Shown here: piece by piece, positions 26,120 to 35,927 of the stretch
Layout: every line of letters starts with the position of its first letter
How positions within the stretch are numbered: position 1 is the stretch's first letter
NCBI RefSeq assembly: GCF_023100905.1
Contig: NZ_CP064686.1
Location: 5,332,001-5,396,000, forward strand
Reading direction: 5' to 3'
Length of the DNA stretch: 64,000 nucleotides
Source: Bradyrhizobium sp. 4
GTDB taxonomy: Bacteria > Pseudomonadota > Alphaproteobacteria > Rhizobiales > Xanthobacteraceae
Made by a program: the position numbers and the translations under genes
Notes under the pieces: generated by a model
What the model saw: the letters and a program-made list of their open reading frames with translations, nothing else
What the model was told of the DNA's origin: nothing
The model's database searches: none

Positions 26120-27375
26120 ACTCCGCGGGTGTCGATTACCACCTTGCCGTTTAGCTCGGCCAGCTCGATTTCATTGTAGGCACGATGATTGACCAGCATT
26201 ACGACAATATGCGCTTCGGCGATCGCCTGAGTGACCTCATGGATCATTCGGACGTTCTTGTGCGTAGCAAGCTTGCCCGGCAGCAGCGCGGCGAATGGCT
26301 CGGACACCAGCAGTTCGCAGCTGTTCCACTCAGCCACCTCTTCGGCGATCTCGAGCGCCGGACTTTCGCGGAAATCGTCGACGTCGGGCTTGAAGGCAAG
26401 CCCGAGCGTCAGCACCTTCGGGAAGGCGCCGACCGACCGCGCGCCGGCGATTGCCGTCTTGATCTTCTCGAGAACGTAGGACGGCTTGCCGTCGTTGACT
26501 TCGCGCGCGGTGCGGATCAGGCGGGACTCCTGAGGCGCCGCCTCGACGATGAACCAGGGATCCACCGCGATACAATGGCCGCCGACGCCCGGACCCGGCT
26601 GCAGAATATTGACGCGCGGATGATGGTTGGCGAGCCGGATCAGCTCCCAGACGTTGATACCGAGCTTGTCGCAAACGATCGACAGCTCGTTTGCGAAGGC
26701 AATGCCGACGTCGCGGAACGAGTTTTCGGTCAGCTTGCACATTTCCGCCGTGCGGACGCTAGTCTTGAGCAGGCTACCGGTGCAGAAGATGCGATAGAGC
26801 TCCTCCGCACGCGCAGAGCACTTGGCCGTGATCCCGCCGATCACCCGGTCATTCTCGACCAACTCGACCAGCACGCGTCCGGGCAATACGCGCTCGGGAC
26901 AATAGGCGATGTGAACGTCGCAATCTTCGTCTCCCGAAACAGGCATGCGCAGATCGGGCCGCAGTGCTGCAAGCTGAGCTGCCATTCGTTCCGTCGTGCC
27001 CGGCGGGGAGGTCGATTCGAGTACGACGAGGTCGCCGCTCTTCAGGACCGGCGCGATTGATGCCGCGGCGGCTTCGACATAGCTGAGGTCTGCCTTCCCA
27101 TGATGGAATGGCGTGGGGACGGCGATGATGAAGGCATCGGACGGTGCAGGCTTCGTAGCCGCGCGCAACTTTCCAACCTGGACCGCCCGCGCGGTCACTG
27201 CATCGAGGTCGGGCTCCACGATGTGAACCTGGCCGCGGTTGATCTTGGCTACGACCGCCTCGCTGACGTCGACACCCACGATCGAAACACCTCGCGAGGC
27301 GAGCACGACCGCAGTTGGGAGCCCGATATAACCGAGCCCGACCACACAAATCGCTTTTAGCTTTACGTCGCTCAC
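26110..27375 (-). CDS. wecC: UDP-N-acetyl-D-mannosamine dehydrogenase (nucleotide-sugar dehydrogenase)
   Basis: A 421-residue enzyme of the UDP-glucose/GDP-mannose dehydrogenase family. NAD-binding GLGYIG is at residues 13-18; the catalytic cysteine is Cys268 in GPGVGGHCIAVDPWF; the central STSPPGTTE and KLTENSFRDVGIAFANEL stretches are diagnostic. It oxidises UDP-ManNAc twice to UDP-ManNAcA. The neighbouring wecB gives its substrate, which supports this specificity over other nucleotide sugars. The stop overlaps the bi-domain oxidoreductase start by 10 bp, and its own start overlaps the wecB stop by 4 bp. Confidence 0.93.
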   Translation of the reverse strand: MSDVKLKAICVVGLGYIGLPTAVVLASRGVSIVGVDVSEAVVAKINRGQVHIVEPDLDAVTARAVQVGKLRAATKPAPSDAFIIAVPTPFHHGKADLSYVEAAAASIAPVLKSGDLVVLESTSPPGTTERMAAQLAALRPDLRMPVSGDEDCDVHIAYCPERVLPGRVLVELVENDRVIGGITAKCSARAEELYRIFCTGSLLKTSVRTAEMCKLTENSFRDVGIAFANELSIVCDKLGINVWELIRLANHHPRVNILQPGPGVGGHCIAVDPWFIVEAAPQESRLIRTAREVNDGKPSYVLEKIKTAIAGARSVGAFPKVLTLGLAFKPDVDDFRESPALEIAEEVAEWNSCELLVSEPFAALLPGKLATHKNVRMIHEVTQAIAEAHIVVMLVNHRAYNEIELAELNGKVVIDTRGVWS

Positions 27376-28493
27376 AGTTGGTCCTCGATCACCTTGCGAA
27401 TTCGCTTTGCGGCGGCGCCGTCGCCGTAAGGATTAATCGATTGCGACATCCGCTCATAGTGATCGCGGTCGGTCAACAACCTGGTTGTCTCTTCAACAAT
27501 ACGCTCCCGGGACGTGCCCACGAGAATCACGGTCCCGGCGTCGACTGCCTCGGGACGCTCGGTGGTTTCGCGCATCACCAGGACCGGCTTGCCCAACGAC
27601 GGCGCCTCTTCCTGCACGCCGCCGGAGTCGGTGATGATGAGACGCGAACGCTCCATAAGAGAGACGAACGGTTCGTAGTCCAGGGGAGCGATCAAGTGAA
27701 TCCGCTTCTGGGCTCCGAGCAAGCGCTGGACTGGCTCCAGAACGTTGGGATTGGGGTGGACAGGATAGACGATCTGCACGTTGTTCCGTGTGACAATCTC
27801 GAGCAGCGCATTGCAGATATTTTCAAATCCGTCACCGAAGTTCTCCCGCCGATGTCCGGTCACGAGGATCAGTGGAAGATCGGGATCGAGGTAGCTGAAA
27901 CGTCCGCGCGATTCCGCGCCGACGGTGGGCGCATTCCTCAGCCGCTCCACGGTCTCCATCAACGCATCGATGACGGTATTACCAGTCAGATGGATATGCG
28001 AAGGATCGACCGCTTCAGCGAGGAGATTCTGCCGCGACCGCTCGGTTGGCGCGAAGTGAAATCGGGTCGCAAGCGTCGTGACCCGGCGGTTCATCTCTTC
28101 CGGCCAGGGCGCGGACAGCGAGCCGGATCGCAGACCTGCTTCCACATGCCCCACCGGCAGCCTGCGATAGAACGCGGCCAGGGAACCGGCGAGCGTAGTC
28201 GAGGTATCGCCGTGGACAAGAACCAGGTTCGGCTTCTCCTGATCCAGCACCTGCCCGATCCCTACGAGAAGCTTGGCCGTAAGTTGATCCAGCGCCTGGT
28301 TCGGGGACATCAGGTTGAGGTCGTAGTCGGGCTTGATTGCGAAGAGATCCAGCACCTGGTCGAGCATGCCCCGATGCTGACCCGTCACACAGACCCGCAG
28401 ATCGAGGCTTTGGCTGTGCCGCAGCTCAGTCACGACCGGCGCCATCTTGATGGCCTCCGGACGCGTTCCAAATATTGCAATGACTTTTCGCAT
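27372..28493 (-). CDS. wecB: UDP-N-acetylglucosamine 2-epimerase (non-hydrolysing)
   Basis: The product interconverts UDP-GlcNAc and UDP-ManNAc. The start MRKVIAIFGTRPEAIKMAPV has the family's GTRPE motif at residues 9-13. Further conserved parts are VHGDTSTTLAG, GHVEAGLRSG, PEEMNRR, and GHRRENFGDG. An in-frame ATG at 28565 is open, but its 24-residue leader does not resemble the family, so 28493 was preferred; the RBS is weak for both. Length of 373 residues is typical. It feeds WecC, the downstream gene in the same direction, and so starts the ManNAcA branch of this locus. Confidence 0.93.
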   Translation of the reverse strand: MRKVIAIFGTRPEAIKMAPVVTELRHSQSLDLRVCVTGQHRGMLDQVLDLFAIKPDYDLNLMSPNQALDQLTAKLLVGIGQVLDQEKPNLVLVHGDTSTTLAGSLAAFYRRLPVGHVEAGLRSGSLSAPWPEEMNRRVTTLATRFHFAPTERSRQNLLAEAVDPSHIHLTGNTVIDALMETVERLRNAPTVGAESRGRFSYLDPDLPLILVTGHRRENFGDGFENICNALLEIVTRNNVQIVYPVHPNPNVLEPVQRLLGAQKRIHLIAPLDYEPFVSLMERSRLIITDSGGVQEEAPSLGKPVLVMRETTERPEAVDAGTVILVGTSRERIVEETTRLLTDRDHYERMSQSINPYGDGAAAKRIRKVIEDQL

Positions 28494-28675
28494 CTTTCGG
28501 GTTTGCTGTCCGCTCGCGCTCACCCGGGGGACCCCCGGCGGCGCTGTGTAACCAGTCGCGCTCAAATATACAAACTCAAACGGGAGTGGAACCCGGCGAA
28601 TCGCCAGGAAGCCGCCACTCCAAAAAAACCTCTAAATTCCAGATAGTTAGAGACGGCTTGCGGCGACCTCTGCAG

Positions 28676-29953
28676 TTAGCTGCATTCGTCTTGAGCGACG
28701 CCGCGATCAGACCGGCCCGGTTCTTCGGGTTTCCCAGGGCACAGCCGTTGCAGGGCTTCCAGCATGCTGTCGGCCAGCGCCACGCGCTCGTAGCGCTTGC
28801 CCCCGGTAGCGGCGTTAGCTGCAAGCAAATGCCGGCGCGCCGGATCTCGTGCGAATGCGCCGATGGCGCCGACCAATGCTTCGACACTATCCGGCTCGAT
28901 GATCTCCGCGGCGCCGAGCGGCTCCAGCAGACGTTCCAGCTCACCGAGCACATTGGTGATGATCGGTGTGCCGGTCGCAAGGGCCTCGAAGACCTTCGAT
29001 GGCAACACCGTCCTGAACAGCGGGGTGTTCTTCAGCAAGACCAGCGTGACGTCGCTCAGACGCCAATAGTCTATCGTCTCATCGTGCGAAACGCGACCGA
29101 CAAACATCACATTCCGCAGCCCCCGGCGTTCGGCCTGTTGCTGCAGCTCCTCGCGCTCCGCACCGGATCCGACGATGATAAATTGCGCCTCGGGAACGCG
29201 GTTCAGACACGCGTCTGCCGCGTCCAGGATGAGCTGCAACCCGTGCGCCATGCCGACAGTGCCGATGTACGAAAAGACGACCTTGTTCGCGACTCCAAGC
29301 TTCTGGCGCAAGGACGCTGGCGCGCTCCCAGGGGCGAGCTTCGCTGTGTCCGCTCCATTGGTGATAACGACAATCTTGTCGGCGTCGATTCCGCGCGCCA
29401 CTAGCACATCGCGGGTCGCATGAGTGACCGTAACGATGAGATCCGAGCGCCTATAGAGAAAACGCTCCACACGCCGGATAAGATTCACCACCAGGCCTTC
29501 CTTCATGGCGCCGACGGCGACAATGGAGTCCGGCCAAAGATCGCGCACTTCGAAAACAAAGGGTCTGCGGTGAATCCGGCCCACGATCCAACCTGCGATT
29601 GCGGCAAAGATGTGTGGCGACGTCGCAATGACGACGTCGGGCCGCGCAATGAAAGCCGAAGCAAGGCTCGCCGTCACGACGAAGCTCAAATAGTCGAGTA
29701 TTCGCAGGATGGAACCACGATTCGGAAACACCAGCGTCGGAACGCGCAGGACGTCTACCGTTTCGTACATCTCACGCTTGTAGAGCGATTGCCGATAGCC
29801 GCCGAACACCTTGCCATCCGGGTAATTCGGAAAATTGGTCACCATCGTGACCTGATGGCCGCGCTCGATCCAGCGCTTTGCGTGCGTGCTGCAGCGGATG
29901 GACGCTGCACTCGCCTCGGGGGGATAGTGATCGCTGACGAAAAGTATGCGCAA
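28676..29953 (-). CDS. Glycosyltransferase family 4 (WbuB-like)
   Basis: This GT-B glycosyltransferase belongs to the group including WbuB, which transfers amino sugars in O-antigen assembly. The N-terminus begins LRILFVSDHYPPEASAAS, with ATSPHIFAAIAGW and FEVRDLWPDSIVAVGAM in the first domain. The C-terminal domain carries SYIGTVGMAHGLQLIL and SKVFEALATGTPIITNV. I used a TTG start at 29953, two bases beyond the stop of the heparinase-like gene; an upstream ATG at 30052 would overlap that gene by 98 bp and add 33 residues. It is probably the initiating or second transferase for a ManNAcA-type unit (inference). Confidence 0.85.
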   Translation of the reverse strand: MRILFVSDHYPPEASAASIRCSTHAKRWIERGHQVTMVTNFPNYPDGKVFGGYRQSLYKREMYETVDVLRVPTLVFPNRGSILRILDYLSFVVTASLASAFIARPDVVIATSPHIFAAIAGWIVGRIHRRPFVFEVRDLWPDSIVAVGAMKEGLVVNLIRRVERFLYRRSDLIVTVTHATRDVLVARGIDADKIVVITNGADTAKLAPGSAPASLRQKLGVANKVVFSYIGTVGMAHGLQLILDAADACLNRVPEAQFIIVGSGAEREELQQQAERRGLRNVMFVGRVSHDETIDYWRLSDVTLVLLKNTPLFRTVLPSKVFEALATGTPIITNVLGELERLLEPLGAAEIIEPDSVEALVGAIGAFARDPARRHLLAANAATGGKRYERVALADSMLEALQRLCPGKPEEPGRSDRGVAQDECS

Positions 29954-29954
29954 A

Positions 29955-31610
29955 TCAGAACTCGAACCGGGTTTCGACGTCCACTGGTAACCCCCCCGTA
30001 TAGCTCCATGCGAGGACAGGTCGCAAGATTCGCTGGCCAAAGCTCGGGGCATAATGCCCTTCGCTCAGAGACAATTGCGACGCTCCGCTGGCTGACACAC
30101 GAATCCGCTGTCCGCCGGGCAACTCAATTGACCAGCCCGGCCCGTCCGGGAGAACGCCCCTAACCAGGGGGTGTAGCGGAAAGCGACCAACGATCGCGTG
30201 GTTTCCGTCGCCGGTGACACGATCCCGAATGACCAGCGAAGTCGGAGACAGGGTCAAGCTGCGATAATGGACGGGGCGGCCGGGCAGCCAGCGATACCCG
30301 TCGTGGCTCGCAGAGGCGGATTGGATTTCGCCGGTCGCAGATACCGATCGGCCGAACGGATGCGCACGCCGACCGACGCGGAAACTCGCCCACACTTCGG
30401 TGGAGTTTTCTCCATCAATCTCGACCGTCGCGTGCATGCCGGTCGATCGTTCTTCGTCCCGAATAGCATCGTGGGCATACGACGACGTTCCGGAGTTGGT
30501 GATCAATCGCTGATGGTCAAACGACACTTCGAGCGAGAGCGTGTCCGCATGAGCATGTCCAGGCAGGTAGGAGGGACCGACTTCAGCAGCATCGAAGATC
30601 GCAAGCCAGGGACCGGAACGCAGCCGCACGTAACCGCTGTCGGCCAACAAGCGACCTGACGCCTCGCCCCCGCTTCGGGTTACGTTCAGCGACCGGGCAT
30701 AGTCGGCTAGCTCCCCTCGCGTCCTCGCGATGCCGAACGCTGCGTCATTGAAGAAGGCGATTTCCCCGTCCGGATGAGCCATTTCACCCAGCCAGGCCAG
30801 CATACGCGCGGCCAGTACCGGCCACTGCGACGCCGCTTCAGCGAGCTCCTGCGGATAGATCTTCGAAAGCTGGACGAGATCCAGCACATCCTCGAGCAGG
30901 ATGGCGTGATACATCGGACTGAGTTCAAAGTGGCCGCCGTCCGAAAGCACCTGCTCGCGCCACTCCCGTTGCAGCAGATCAAGGCCGGTGCGCCGCCATC
31001 GGTCGGCTTCCGCTCCCGAGAAATAACAACCAGCGAACACAAGAGCCTTCGCGTTCGCGAGCAGATGGTTGCCCAGCAAATGATATTCGAGCGAAGCGTT
31101 CAGCGCGCGCGCCTGCGCAGCCAGACTATCGCGTGCGGCATAGCCGAGGTCATTGCCAGAAAGAGCCCATGCGACCCAGTTCACGATGCGCAGCGACACC
31201 GGGTACGGCTCCCAGCCGTTTCCCGTCATGGGACGATTTTCGGCGATCCAGGCGGTGATCAGGGCGCGATGCCATGATGCACGAGCCTCGGCTGCCTCGG
31301 CGCGCAAATCATCGAAATAGTGCAGGTTGTACAGCCACAGCTTTGGCATTGCCGGATTGTTCCAGCCGGCACCGTCCCGCAGCTCCGCCACCTGCCCGAG
31401 AATCCGGAAACGCCGGGGGGACAGCATGCTGACCGGCCGTCCGGGAGCGTTCCGCCATGCCGCCGCCGGAACGCGCAAACCGGGCGCGGGTCCATGCGAA
31501 ATTCTGGCCGGAAATATTCGCCGTTTGATGCGATTGACGATCTGTTCGGAACGCAAATGGCGCACCGTACGGATCAGGCGCGCAGGATCCTCCCATAGTT
31601 TCCCAGACAT
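29955..31610 (-). CDS. Heparinase II/III-family protein (551 aa, no signal peptide)
   Basis: The N-terminal (alpha/alpha) toroid part contains LYNLHYFDDLR and WEPYPVSLRIVNWVAW; the C-terminal beta-sandwich has PGHAHADTLSLEVSFDHQRL, then GTSSYAHDAIRDEERSTGMH, the HxHxD and Tyr-His pattern of the polysaccharide lyase 12/15/17 superfamily. Such enzymes cleave uronate polymers by beta-elimination. No signal peptide is present at the chosen start ATG 31610 (MSGKLWEDPARLIRTV); upstream in-frame sequence is Arg-rich and unlike the family. Cytoplasmic homologues in O-antigen loci have no firm function. It lies between two glycosyltransferase-type genes and is co-directional with wecBC. A second family member is encoded at 33903-35927. 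Confidence 0.88.
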   Translation of the reverse strand: MSGKLWEDPARLIRTVRHLRSEQIVNRIKRRIFPARISHGPAPGLRVPAAAWRNAPGRPVSMLSPRRFRILGQVAELRDGAGWNNPAMPKLWLYNLHYFDDLRAEAAEARASWHRALITAWIAENRPMTGNGWEPYPVSLRIVNWVAWALSGNDLGYAARDSLAAQARALNASLEYHLLGNHLLANAKALVFAGCYFSGAEADRWRRTGLDLLQREWREQVLSDGGHFELSPMYHAILLEDVLDLVQLSKIYPQELAEAASQWPVLAARMLAWLGEMAHPDGEIAFFNDAAFGIARTRGELADYARSLNVTRSGGEASGRLLADSGYVRLRSGPWLAIFDAAEVGPSYLPGHAHADTLSLEVSFDHQRLITNSGTSSYAHDAIRDEERSTGMHATVEIDGENSTEVWASFRVGRRAHPFGRSVSATGEIQSASASHDGYRWLPGRPVHYRSLTLSPTSLVIRDRVTGDGNHAIVGRFPLHPLVRGVLPDGPGWSIELPGGQRIRVSASGASQLSLSEGHYAPSFGQRILRPVLAWSYTGGLPVDVETRFEF

Positions 31611-31846
31611 TCCACATCCGGCTTGATTTCGCCCAGCGCTGTTAGCATTTTCGGCGCCGAGTTCAATAGCGCGGCCGTCGTGAGACAGCCCGCTTGTGGC
31701 TTGCCGATCAAGCGCGAAGGCCGATGGTCCCGGGGCGCTGGCAGCCCGGAGGCTTCGGAACTCCGGCAAGTCAGCAGGTCGCCGGCGGCCTTTCTTGTGC
31801 CAGCCTCGTGGCGGGGATACACTTGCGCCATGATGAGAACGCTCCC
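31611..31846. promoter_or_regulatory. Divergent promoter region between the heparinase-like gene and a methyltransferase gene
   Basis: 236 bp separate two divergent genes. No clear RBS, operator or -35/-10 pair could be assigned by eye, and the upstream extension of the heparinase frame here is low-complexity arginine-rich translation, judged non-coding. Confidence 0.35.
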
Positions 31847-32674
31847 ATGAACAATCGGGTTGTCCGCGATTTCTGGAACGAGGCGGCCTGCGGCGAGGCG
31901 GCCTACGCCGTCGGCATCGACGCCTCAAAGCGCTTCTCCAGCCAGCGCGAGACGAGGTACGAGCTCGAGCCTTTCATCGAGCCCTTCGCCCGCTTCGAAG
32001 AGGGGCACCAGCAGGCTGTCCTCGAGATCGGCGTTGGCATGGGTGCGGACCATGAAGAATGGGCACGCAGCGGGCCCGCTCGCCTTTGCGGCATTGACTT
32101 GACCCAGCGCGCCGTCGACCTGACACGCGAACGTCTCGCCCTCGCCCAACTCGAATCTGAGCTCCAGGTGGCGGACGGGGAACGGCTTCCTTTTCCGGAT
32201 GCGACGTTTGATATCGTCTATAGCTGGGGCGTTCTGCACCACAGCGCCGATACAACGCGGGCGTTCAAGGAAGTTGCACGGGTGCTGAAGCCTGGGGGCT
32301 CTGCGCGGATCATGATCTACCACAAATGGTCGATCGTCGGACTCATGCTCTGGCTTCGCTATGGACGCTTGTCGTCGAGCCTTGCCTCGATCTATGCGAA
32401 CCATCTCGAGAGCCCCGGTACCAAGGCCTATTCGACGAGGGAGGCAACCACGATCGTCGAAGCCAGCGGCTTGCGGGTGGCCAAGATGGAAGTCGAGCTG
32501 AGCCCGGGTGACTTGCTCTCCGGCGCAACGGGCCAGCGTCATCGCGGAAGTCTGCTGTCGATCGCCCGGCGCCTTTGGCCGCGAACGCTCCTGCTTGCTG
32601 TTGCGCGCCAGCTCGGCCTCTATCTCATGATCGAAGCGATCCGTCCCTCGGAAGACAGGGCGGCGGCGAACTGA
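31847..32674 (+). CDS. Class I SAM-dependent methyltransferase
   Basis: A 275-residue methyltransferase of the Methyltransf_11 fold. Motif I is VLEIGVGMGADHEEWA (residues 64-79 approx.), the acidic CGIDLTQRAVDLT follows, and FPDATFDIVYSWGVLHH is motif II; ARVLKPGGSARIMIYH is motif III. Start ATG 31847 gives a first residue run MNNRVVRDFWNEAACGEA. It is the only plus-strand gene in this part of the locus and is convergent with the flippase gene. It probably methylates a sugar or its acyl substituent; the substrate is unknown. Confidence 0.88.
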   Translation: MNNRVVRDFWNEAACGEAAYAVGIDASKRFSSQRETRYELEPFIEPFARFEEGHQQAVLEIGVGMGADHEEWARSGPARLCGIDLTQRAVDLTRERLALAQLESELQVADGERLPFPDATFDIVYSWGVLHHSADTTRAFKEVARVLKPGGSARIMIYHKWSIVGLMLWLRYGRLSSSLASIYANHLESPGTKAYSTREATTIVEASGLRVAKMEVELSPGDLLSGATGQRHRGSLLSIARRLWPRTLLLAVARQLGLYLMIEAIRPSEDRAAAN

Positions 32675-32694
32675 CCTCGCTCGAGATCTTTACG

Positions 32695-33915
32695 TCAGAG
32701 CTCCGCGGAAAGGCCCGACCTGAAGCTGTTGAGAAGCAGCCAGACACAGACGAATCCGGCACTCGCACTCTGAATCCACGCCAGGCCGACGGCACCGAAC
32801 TGTCCGAACAGCGCAACCGAGAGCACGACCTGCAGGGTGGCCCCGCAGAGCCAGGCCATGACTTGCGACCAGGGAAATCCGCTCGCCGACAGAAACTGGG
32901 AGGCTGCGGAGGCGACGCCGATGAAGAATACGCCGGGAAGCAGCGCGAGAATGATGGCGACGGCCGGCTCGTACGCTTTCCCGAAAATGATCGTGACGAT
33001 CGGGCTCGCCAGCACGGCGCTGGCCGTGCAGACCAGCGCCATCAGCAAGGTGATCTGTAGCAACGCGACCTTGTACTGCTGCATGCGCGCCGGACCTTTC
33101 GCACGCACAAGCGCGGGAAACAGCAGAAGGCCGATCGTCGAGGGCAGGATCAGCAACGCGTCGGCAATCTGTGCCGCGATCGACCAGTAACCGATATCGG
33201 CAAACTCGCCGAATTGCCTGAGCACCATGACGCTCATGCGGCCCATGACGAATCCCAGCAGAGTCGCGACATGAGCCCGCAGCGCAAATGCGATACCGTC
33301 CCGGAACAGCCTGAAGTCGAATCGCCGCGGAATGTCGACGCCCTTCGCCAGGACAGCCCAGGCAACGACGCAGGCGGCGAACGAGGCGACGACCGCGGCA
33401 ACGAGAAATCCTCCGAGTTGCGGAGCAAGCCAGGAGGCAGACAGCGCCGCACCGATGGCAGCGACGCCGTTGAGGATGATCAGACCGTTGAATGTCCTGG
33501 GGCGATTGAGAGCGACCGCGATATTGGACAGGTAGAGGAACAAGAGCAGCGACGGTGTCAGAGCCATTACGATGGCGACGAACATGAAGCTCTGCTCGGG
33601 ATCGCCGATCGCCAGATCGAATGCGATGACGCCCGCCGCGGCCGCAAGACCGGCCAGGACCGCAAGCCACAGCGAGTTGGCCATGATCTGCGCGAGCAGC
33701 GCCGGTGTCCGCGCAATCAGGTAGGTGTTGCTCGACTGGATGCCGAGGGAGGCAATCTGCAGGGCAATCGCGGCAAGCGTCACGATGTAGTAATAGCGCC
33801 CGCGCTCGACGGGACCGAGCATGCGCGCGGTCATGATCGCCACGCCGAACGAGCCGAGAATGGCCAGGCCCCGCGCCAGCAGCATCTCCGCGTAGGTATG
33901 GATCAGGGAGGGCAC
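32695..33915 (-). CDS. wzx: Wzx-type oligosaccharide flippase (MATE/polysaccharide transporter fold)
   Basis: A roughly 406-residue inner-membrane protein with about twelve hydrophobic segments. The beginning LLARGLAILGSFGVAIMTAR and MLGPVERGRYYYI are typical of Wzx/RfbX flippases, which translocate lipid-linked repeat units to the periplasm. I used a GTG start at 33915 (VPSLIHTYAEMLL), overlapping the heparinase-like gene end by 13 bp; a frame start at 33984 would overlap more. A single copy lies mid-locus, matching the Wzy-dependent route together with the polymerase-like proteins. Confidence 0.85.
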   Translation of the reverse strand: MPSLIHTYAEMLLARGLAILGSFGVAIMTARMLGPVERGRYYYIVTLAAIALQIASLGIQSSNTYLIARTPALLAQIMANSLWLAVLAGLAAAAGVIAFDLAIGDPEQSFMFVAIVMALTPSLLLFLYLSNIAVALNRPRTFNGLIILNGVAAIGAALSASWLAPQLGGFLVAAVVASFAACVVAWAVLAKGVDIPRRFDFRLFRDGIAFALRAHVATLLGFVMGRMSVMVLRQFGEFADIGYWSIAAQIADALLILPSTIGLLLFPALVRAKGPARMQQYKVALLQITLLMALVCTASAVLASPIVTIIFGKAYEPAVAIILALLPGVFFIGVASAASQFLSASGFPWSQVMAWLCGATLQVVLSVALFGQFGAVGLAWIQSASAGFVCVWLLLNSFRSGLSAEL

Positions 33916-35927
33916 GAGAAATCGTTCCCGTCCGGCTTGATCGTTATCGCCAGCCTCGCCGGCAAGGCTCCCTGCCTCCGCCACACCAGACTGTGCGACG
34001 GCTCGACAACGCCGTAGCTCGGCGAGATCGACGTGGGCTCGATCGTCAGCTCCCAGCCGTCATCGGATGCCGACAGGGAGAACAGGCGTCCAGCTGAAGC
34101 GAGGCGGATCGCGGCTCCGCTGCGCTCGACACTGACGGAAGGCGCCAGATGCAAGGGTACAACGATCTCGTGCTCGCCCTGGCCATCGATGGTATCGACG
34201 ATCTCGAGCCGGCCCGATTGCCTGTCCAGGCTGATTTCGCGGGCAACGTCGACGCCGAGGCGTCGGTAGCCCCGGTGCCTGCCCGCGAACAGGTCCTGCT
34301 CGTCACCGGTCCGCCACGTCGTGCATTCGGCCTGCGCATCGTCCTGGAGGTTCCAGAGATTTCCGGGATCGAAGCGGTTCATCTCCGCACCATCGATTCC
34401 CGGTGTGTTGTGGGACGAGGTCGAACGAAACTCGTTTCGCTTCTCGAACGAGGCCGTATAGACGAACGAGCCGCGGTCGATGACGACTGGTGCGCCGGCG
34501 AGCCAGGCTTCGAACGACAGCGCGTCGTTGTGTCCGTGGCCGCCGCGGCCGGCGAGGCCCACCGGGCCGCAATCGATGAATACGTGATGATCCCCGGCGC
34601 GCATCACATAGGCACCGCCGTGCGGAAAGGCCATGGACGACGCAGGCGAGCGAGGGGCTGGCGCGAATGATGCGCCCAGCTCGGGCCCGACCACCCAGAC
34701 GAGTTCGGAGCGAGGCCCCTCCGCTTGCGCCGCCAGATCTGTATCGCCGAATGCGAACGCGATCAGGCTGACCAGATAGCGATGGTCACCGAGTTTCTGT
34801 CCGCCGAATGGCAGGGCTCTTGCGTCGTCGGCATCCCCCCACAGCGGGCTGGAGCCGTCGCGACGCGAATAGGCTGCGACAAATCGCGCCATCGCGCGCA
34901 ACCGCTGGACATAACTGTCCGACAGGCTGGCGCCGCAGGCCTTGCGGAACAGTGCCGGCCACAGGAAGAGCTCGCAGACCAGCCGGTGATAGGGCACCGA
35001 CGCCTCGAAATCGACCCCGTCAGCGAAAACCTGTTTTTCGATCTCCTCTTGCAGCCCTCGCCAGCCGGCCTCCTGCCAGCGACCGGCATTCCCAACGTCG
35101 CCGAAAAAATGGCCCGCCATCACCAGGCCAGCGAGATCCGCGGTGTAGTGGTTGCCGTTGACATCGGCTTTCTCGATGTGCCTGAGCGTGAAGTCGCCGT
35201 GCAGGTAAAGGCAGGCCAGAAACTTCGCGCGAAAGTCATCGTCGCGCCACGAGGGGCTGTTCGCGAACACATGAAATAGCCAGGTCCAGGTGAAGAGCCG
35301 CATCGCGGCTTCCATCGTGCAGGACCAGTTCACGGTGTAGCCGAGCGGATTGCCGTCGATCCACTCCTGCAGGATATCGCGCGCGGCGTGAGCATATTGT
35401 TCGTCGGCATCGAGCAGGTAAGCCTGTCCCGCCGGAATCAGCCATTGCAGCCGCGAAATCTCCCACGGCACCTTGACGTCGCTGGGGCGATCACGGTTCA
35501 CGTAGTCGATCGATCGCGCGAAGCCGCCCGGCCACCCCATTTCCACGCGATAATCGCGGGCCCAGTCGACCGGCTTGCCGAGCGCAACCGGTCCGGTCCC
35601 CAGAAGGTCGACCGTTCGCGCGCAAGCGAGGCGCGCGGCGTCGCGAATCCGAGCGCTCTCGCCAGGGTCGATGCGGTCGAGCGCCGCGGCATCCATCGCC
35701 GATGTCCAGGCCGGAAACGGGCGCTGGCGCAGCCGCATCCACAATTCATCGATGGAGGAAGCCTGCGCCATCGCAAGCAGCCGCCCGCGAGAGAGGCCTC
35801 GCTCCCGCATCGGCGCAAGCCAGCGGTCAAGCTCGCGCTGCCCCTCCTGCAAGGCTCGCTTCGCGACATAGGCCGGAGATTTGCCGAGAATCCTCCTGAC
35901 GCGGCGCGCTGCGTTAAGCAACCGCAT
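33903..35927 (-). CDS. Heparinase II/III-family protein (674 aa, no signal peptide)
   Basis: The larger of two heparinase II/III-like proteins. The toroid domain includes NWSCTMEAAMRLFTWTWLFH, then NGNHYTADLAGLVMAGHFFG, with NHYTADLAG matching the alginate-lyase/heparinase active-site neighbourhood. The C-terminal sheet domain has GGHGHNDALSFEAWLAGAPV and VIDRGSFVYTASFEKRNEFR, with the H-x-H-N-D pattern. Start ATG 35927 (MRLLNAARRVRRILGKSPAY) shows no signal peptide. It overlaps asnB by 14 bp. Expected activity is on uronate-containing glycan, but for cytoplasmic members of O-antigen loci the role is unproven. Divergence from the 551-aa paralogue is strong, so they are not recent duplicates. 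Confidence 0.88.
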   Translation of the reverse strand: MRLLNAARRVRRILGKSPAYVAKRALQEGQRELDRWLAPMRERGLSRGRLLAMAQASSIDELWMRLRQRPFPAWTSAMDAAALDRIDPGESARIRDAARLACARTVDLLGTGPVALGKPVDWARDYRVEMGWPGGFARSIDYVNRDRPSDVKVPWEISRLQWLIPAGQAYLLDADEQYAHAARDILQEWIDGNPLGYTVNWSCTMEAAMRLFTWTWLFHVFANSPSWRDDDFRAKFLACLYLHGDFTLRHIEKADVNGNHYTADLAGLVMAGHFFGDVGNAGRWQEAGWRGLQEEIEKQVFADGVDFEASVPYHRLVCELFLWPALFRKACGASLSDSYVQRLRAMARFVAAYSRRDGSSPLWGDADDARALPFGGQKLGDHRYLVSLIAFAFGDTDLAAQAEGPRSELVWVVGPELGASFAPAPRSPASSMAFPHGGAYVMRAGDHHVFIDCGPVGLAGRGGHGHNDALSFEAWLAGAPVVIDRGSFVYTASFEKRNEFRSTSSHNTPGIDGAEMNRFDPGNLWNLQDDAQAECTTWRTGDEQDLFAGRHRGYRRLGVDVAREISLDRQSGRLEIVDTIDGQGEHEIVVPLHLAPSVSVERSGAAIRLASAGRLFSLSASDDGWELTIEPTSISPSYGVVEPSHSLVWRRQGALPARLAITIKPDGNDFSCPP

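Noticed and set aside
27315..28646. 443-codon plus-strand frame over wecC/wecB
   Set aside because: Antisense to two firmly identified genes; no motif, no RBS.
31611..31928. N-terminal extension of the 551-residue heparinase-like protein
   Set aside because: The extension is arginine/proline-rich translation without family similarity, and a good family-like start exists at 31610.
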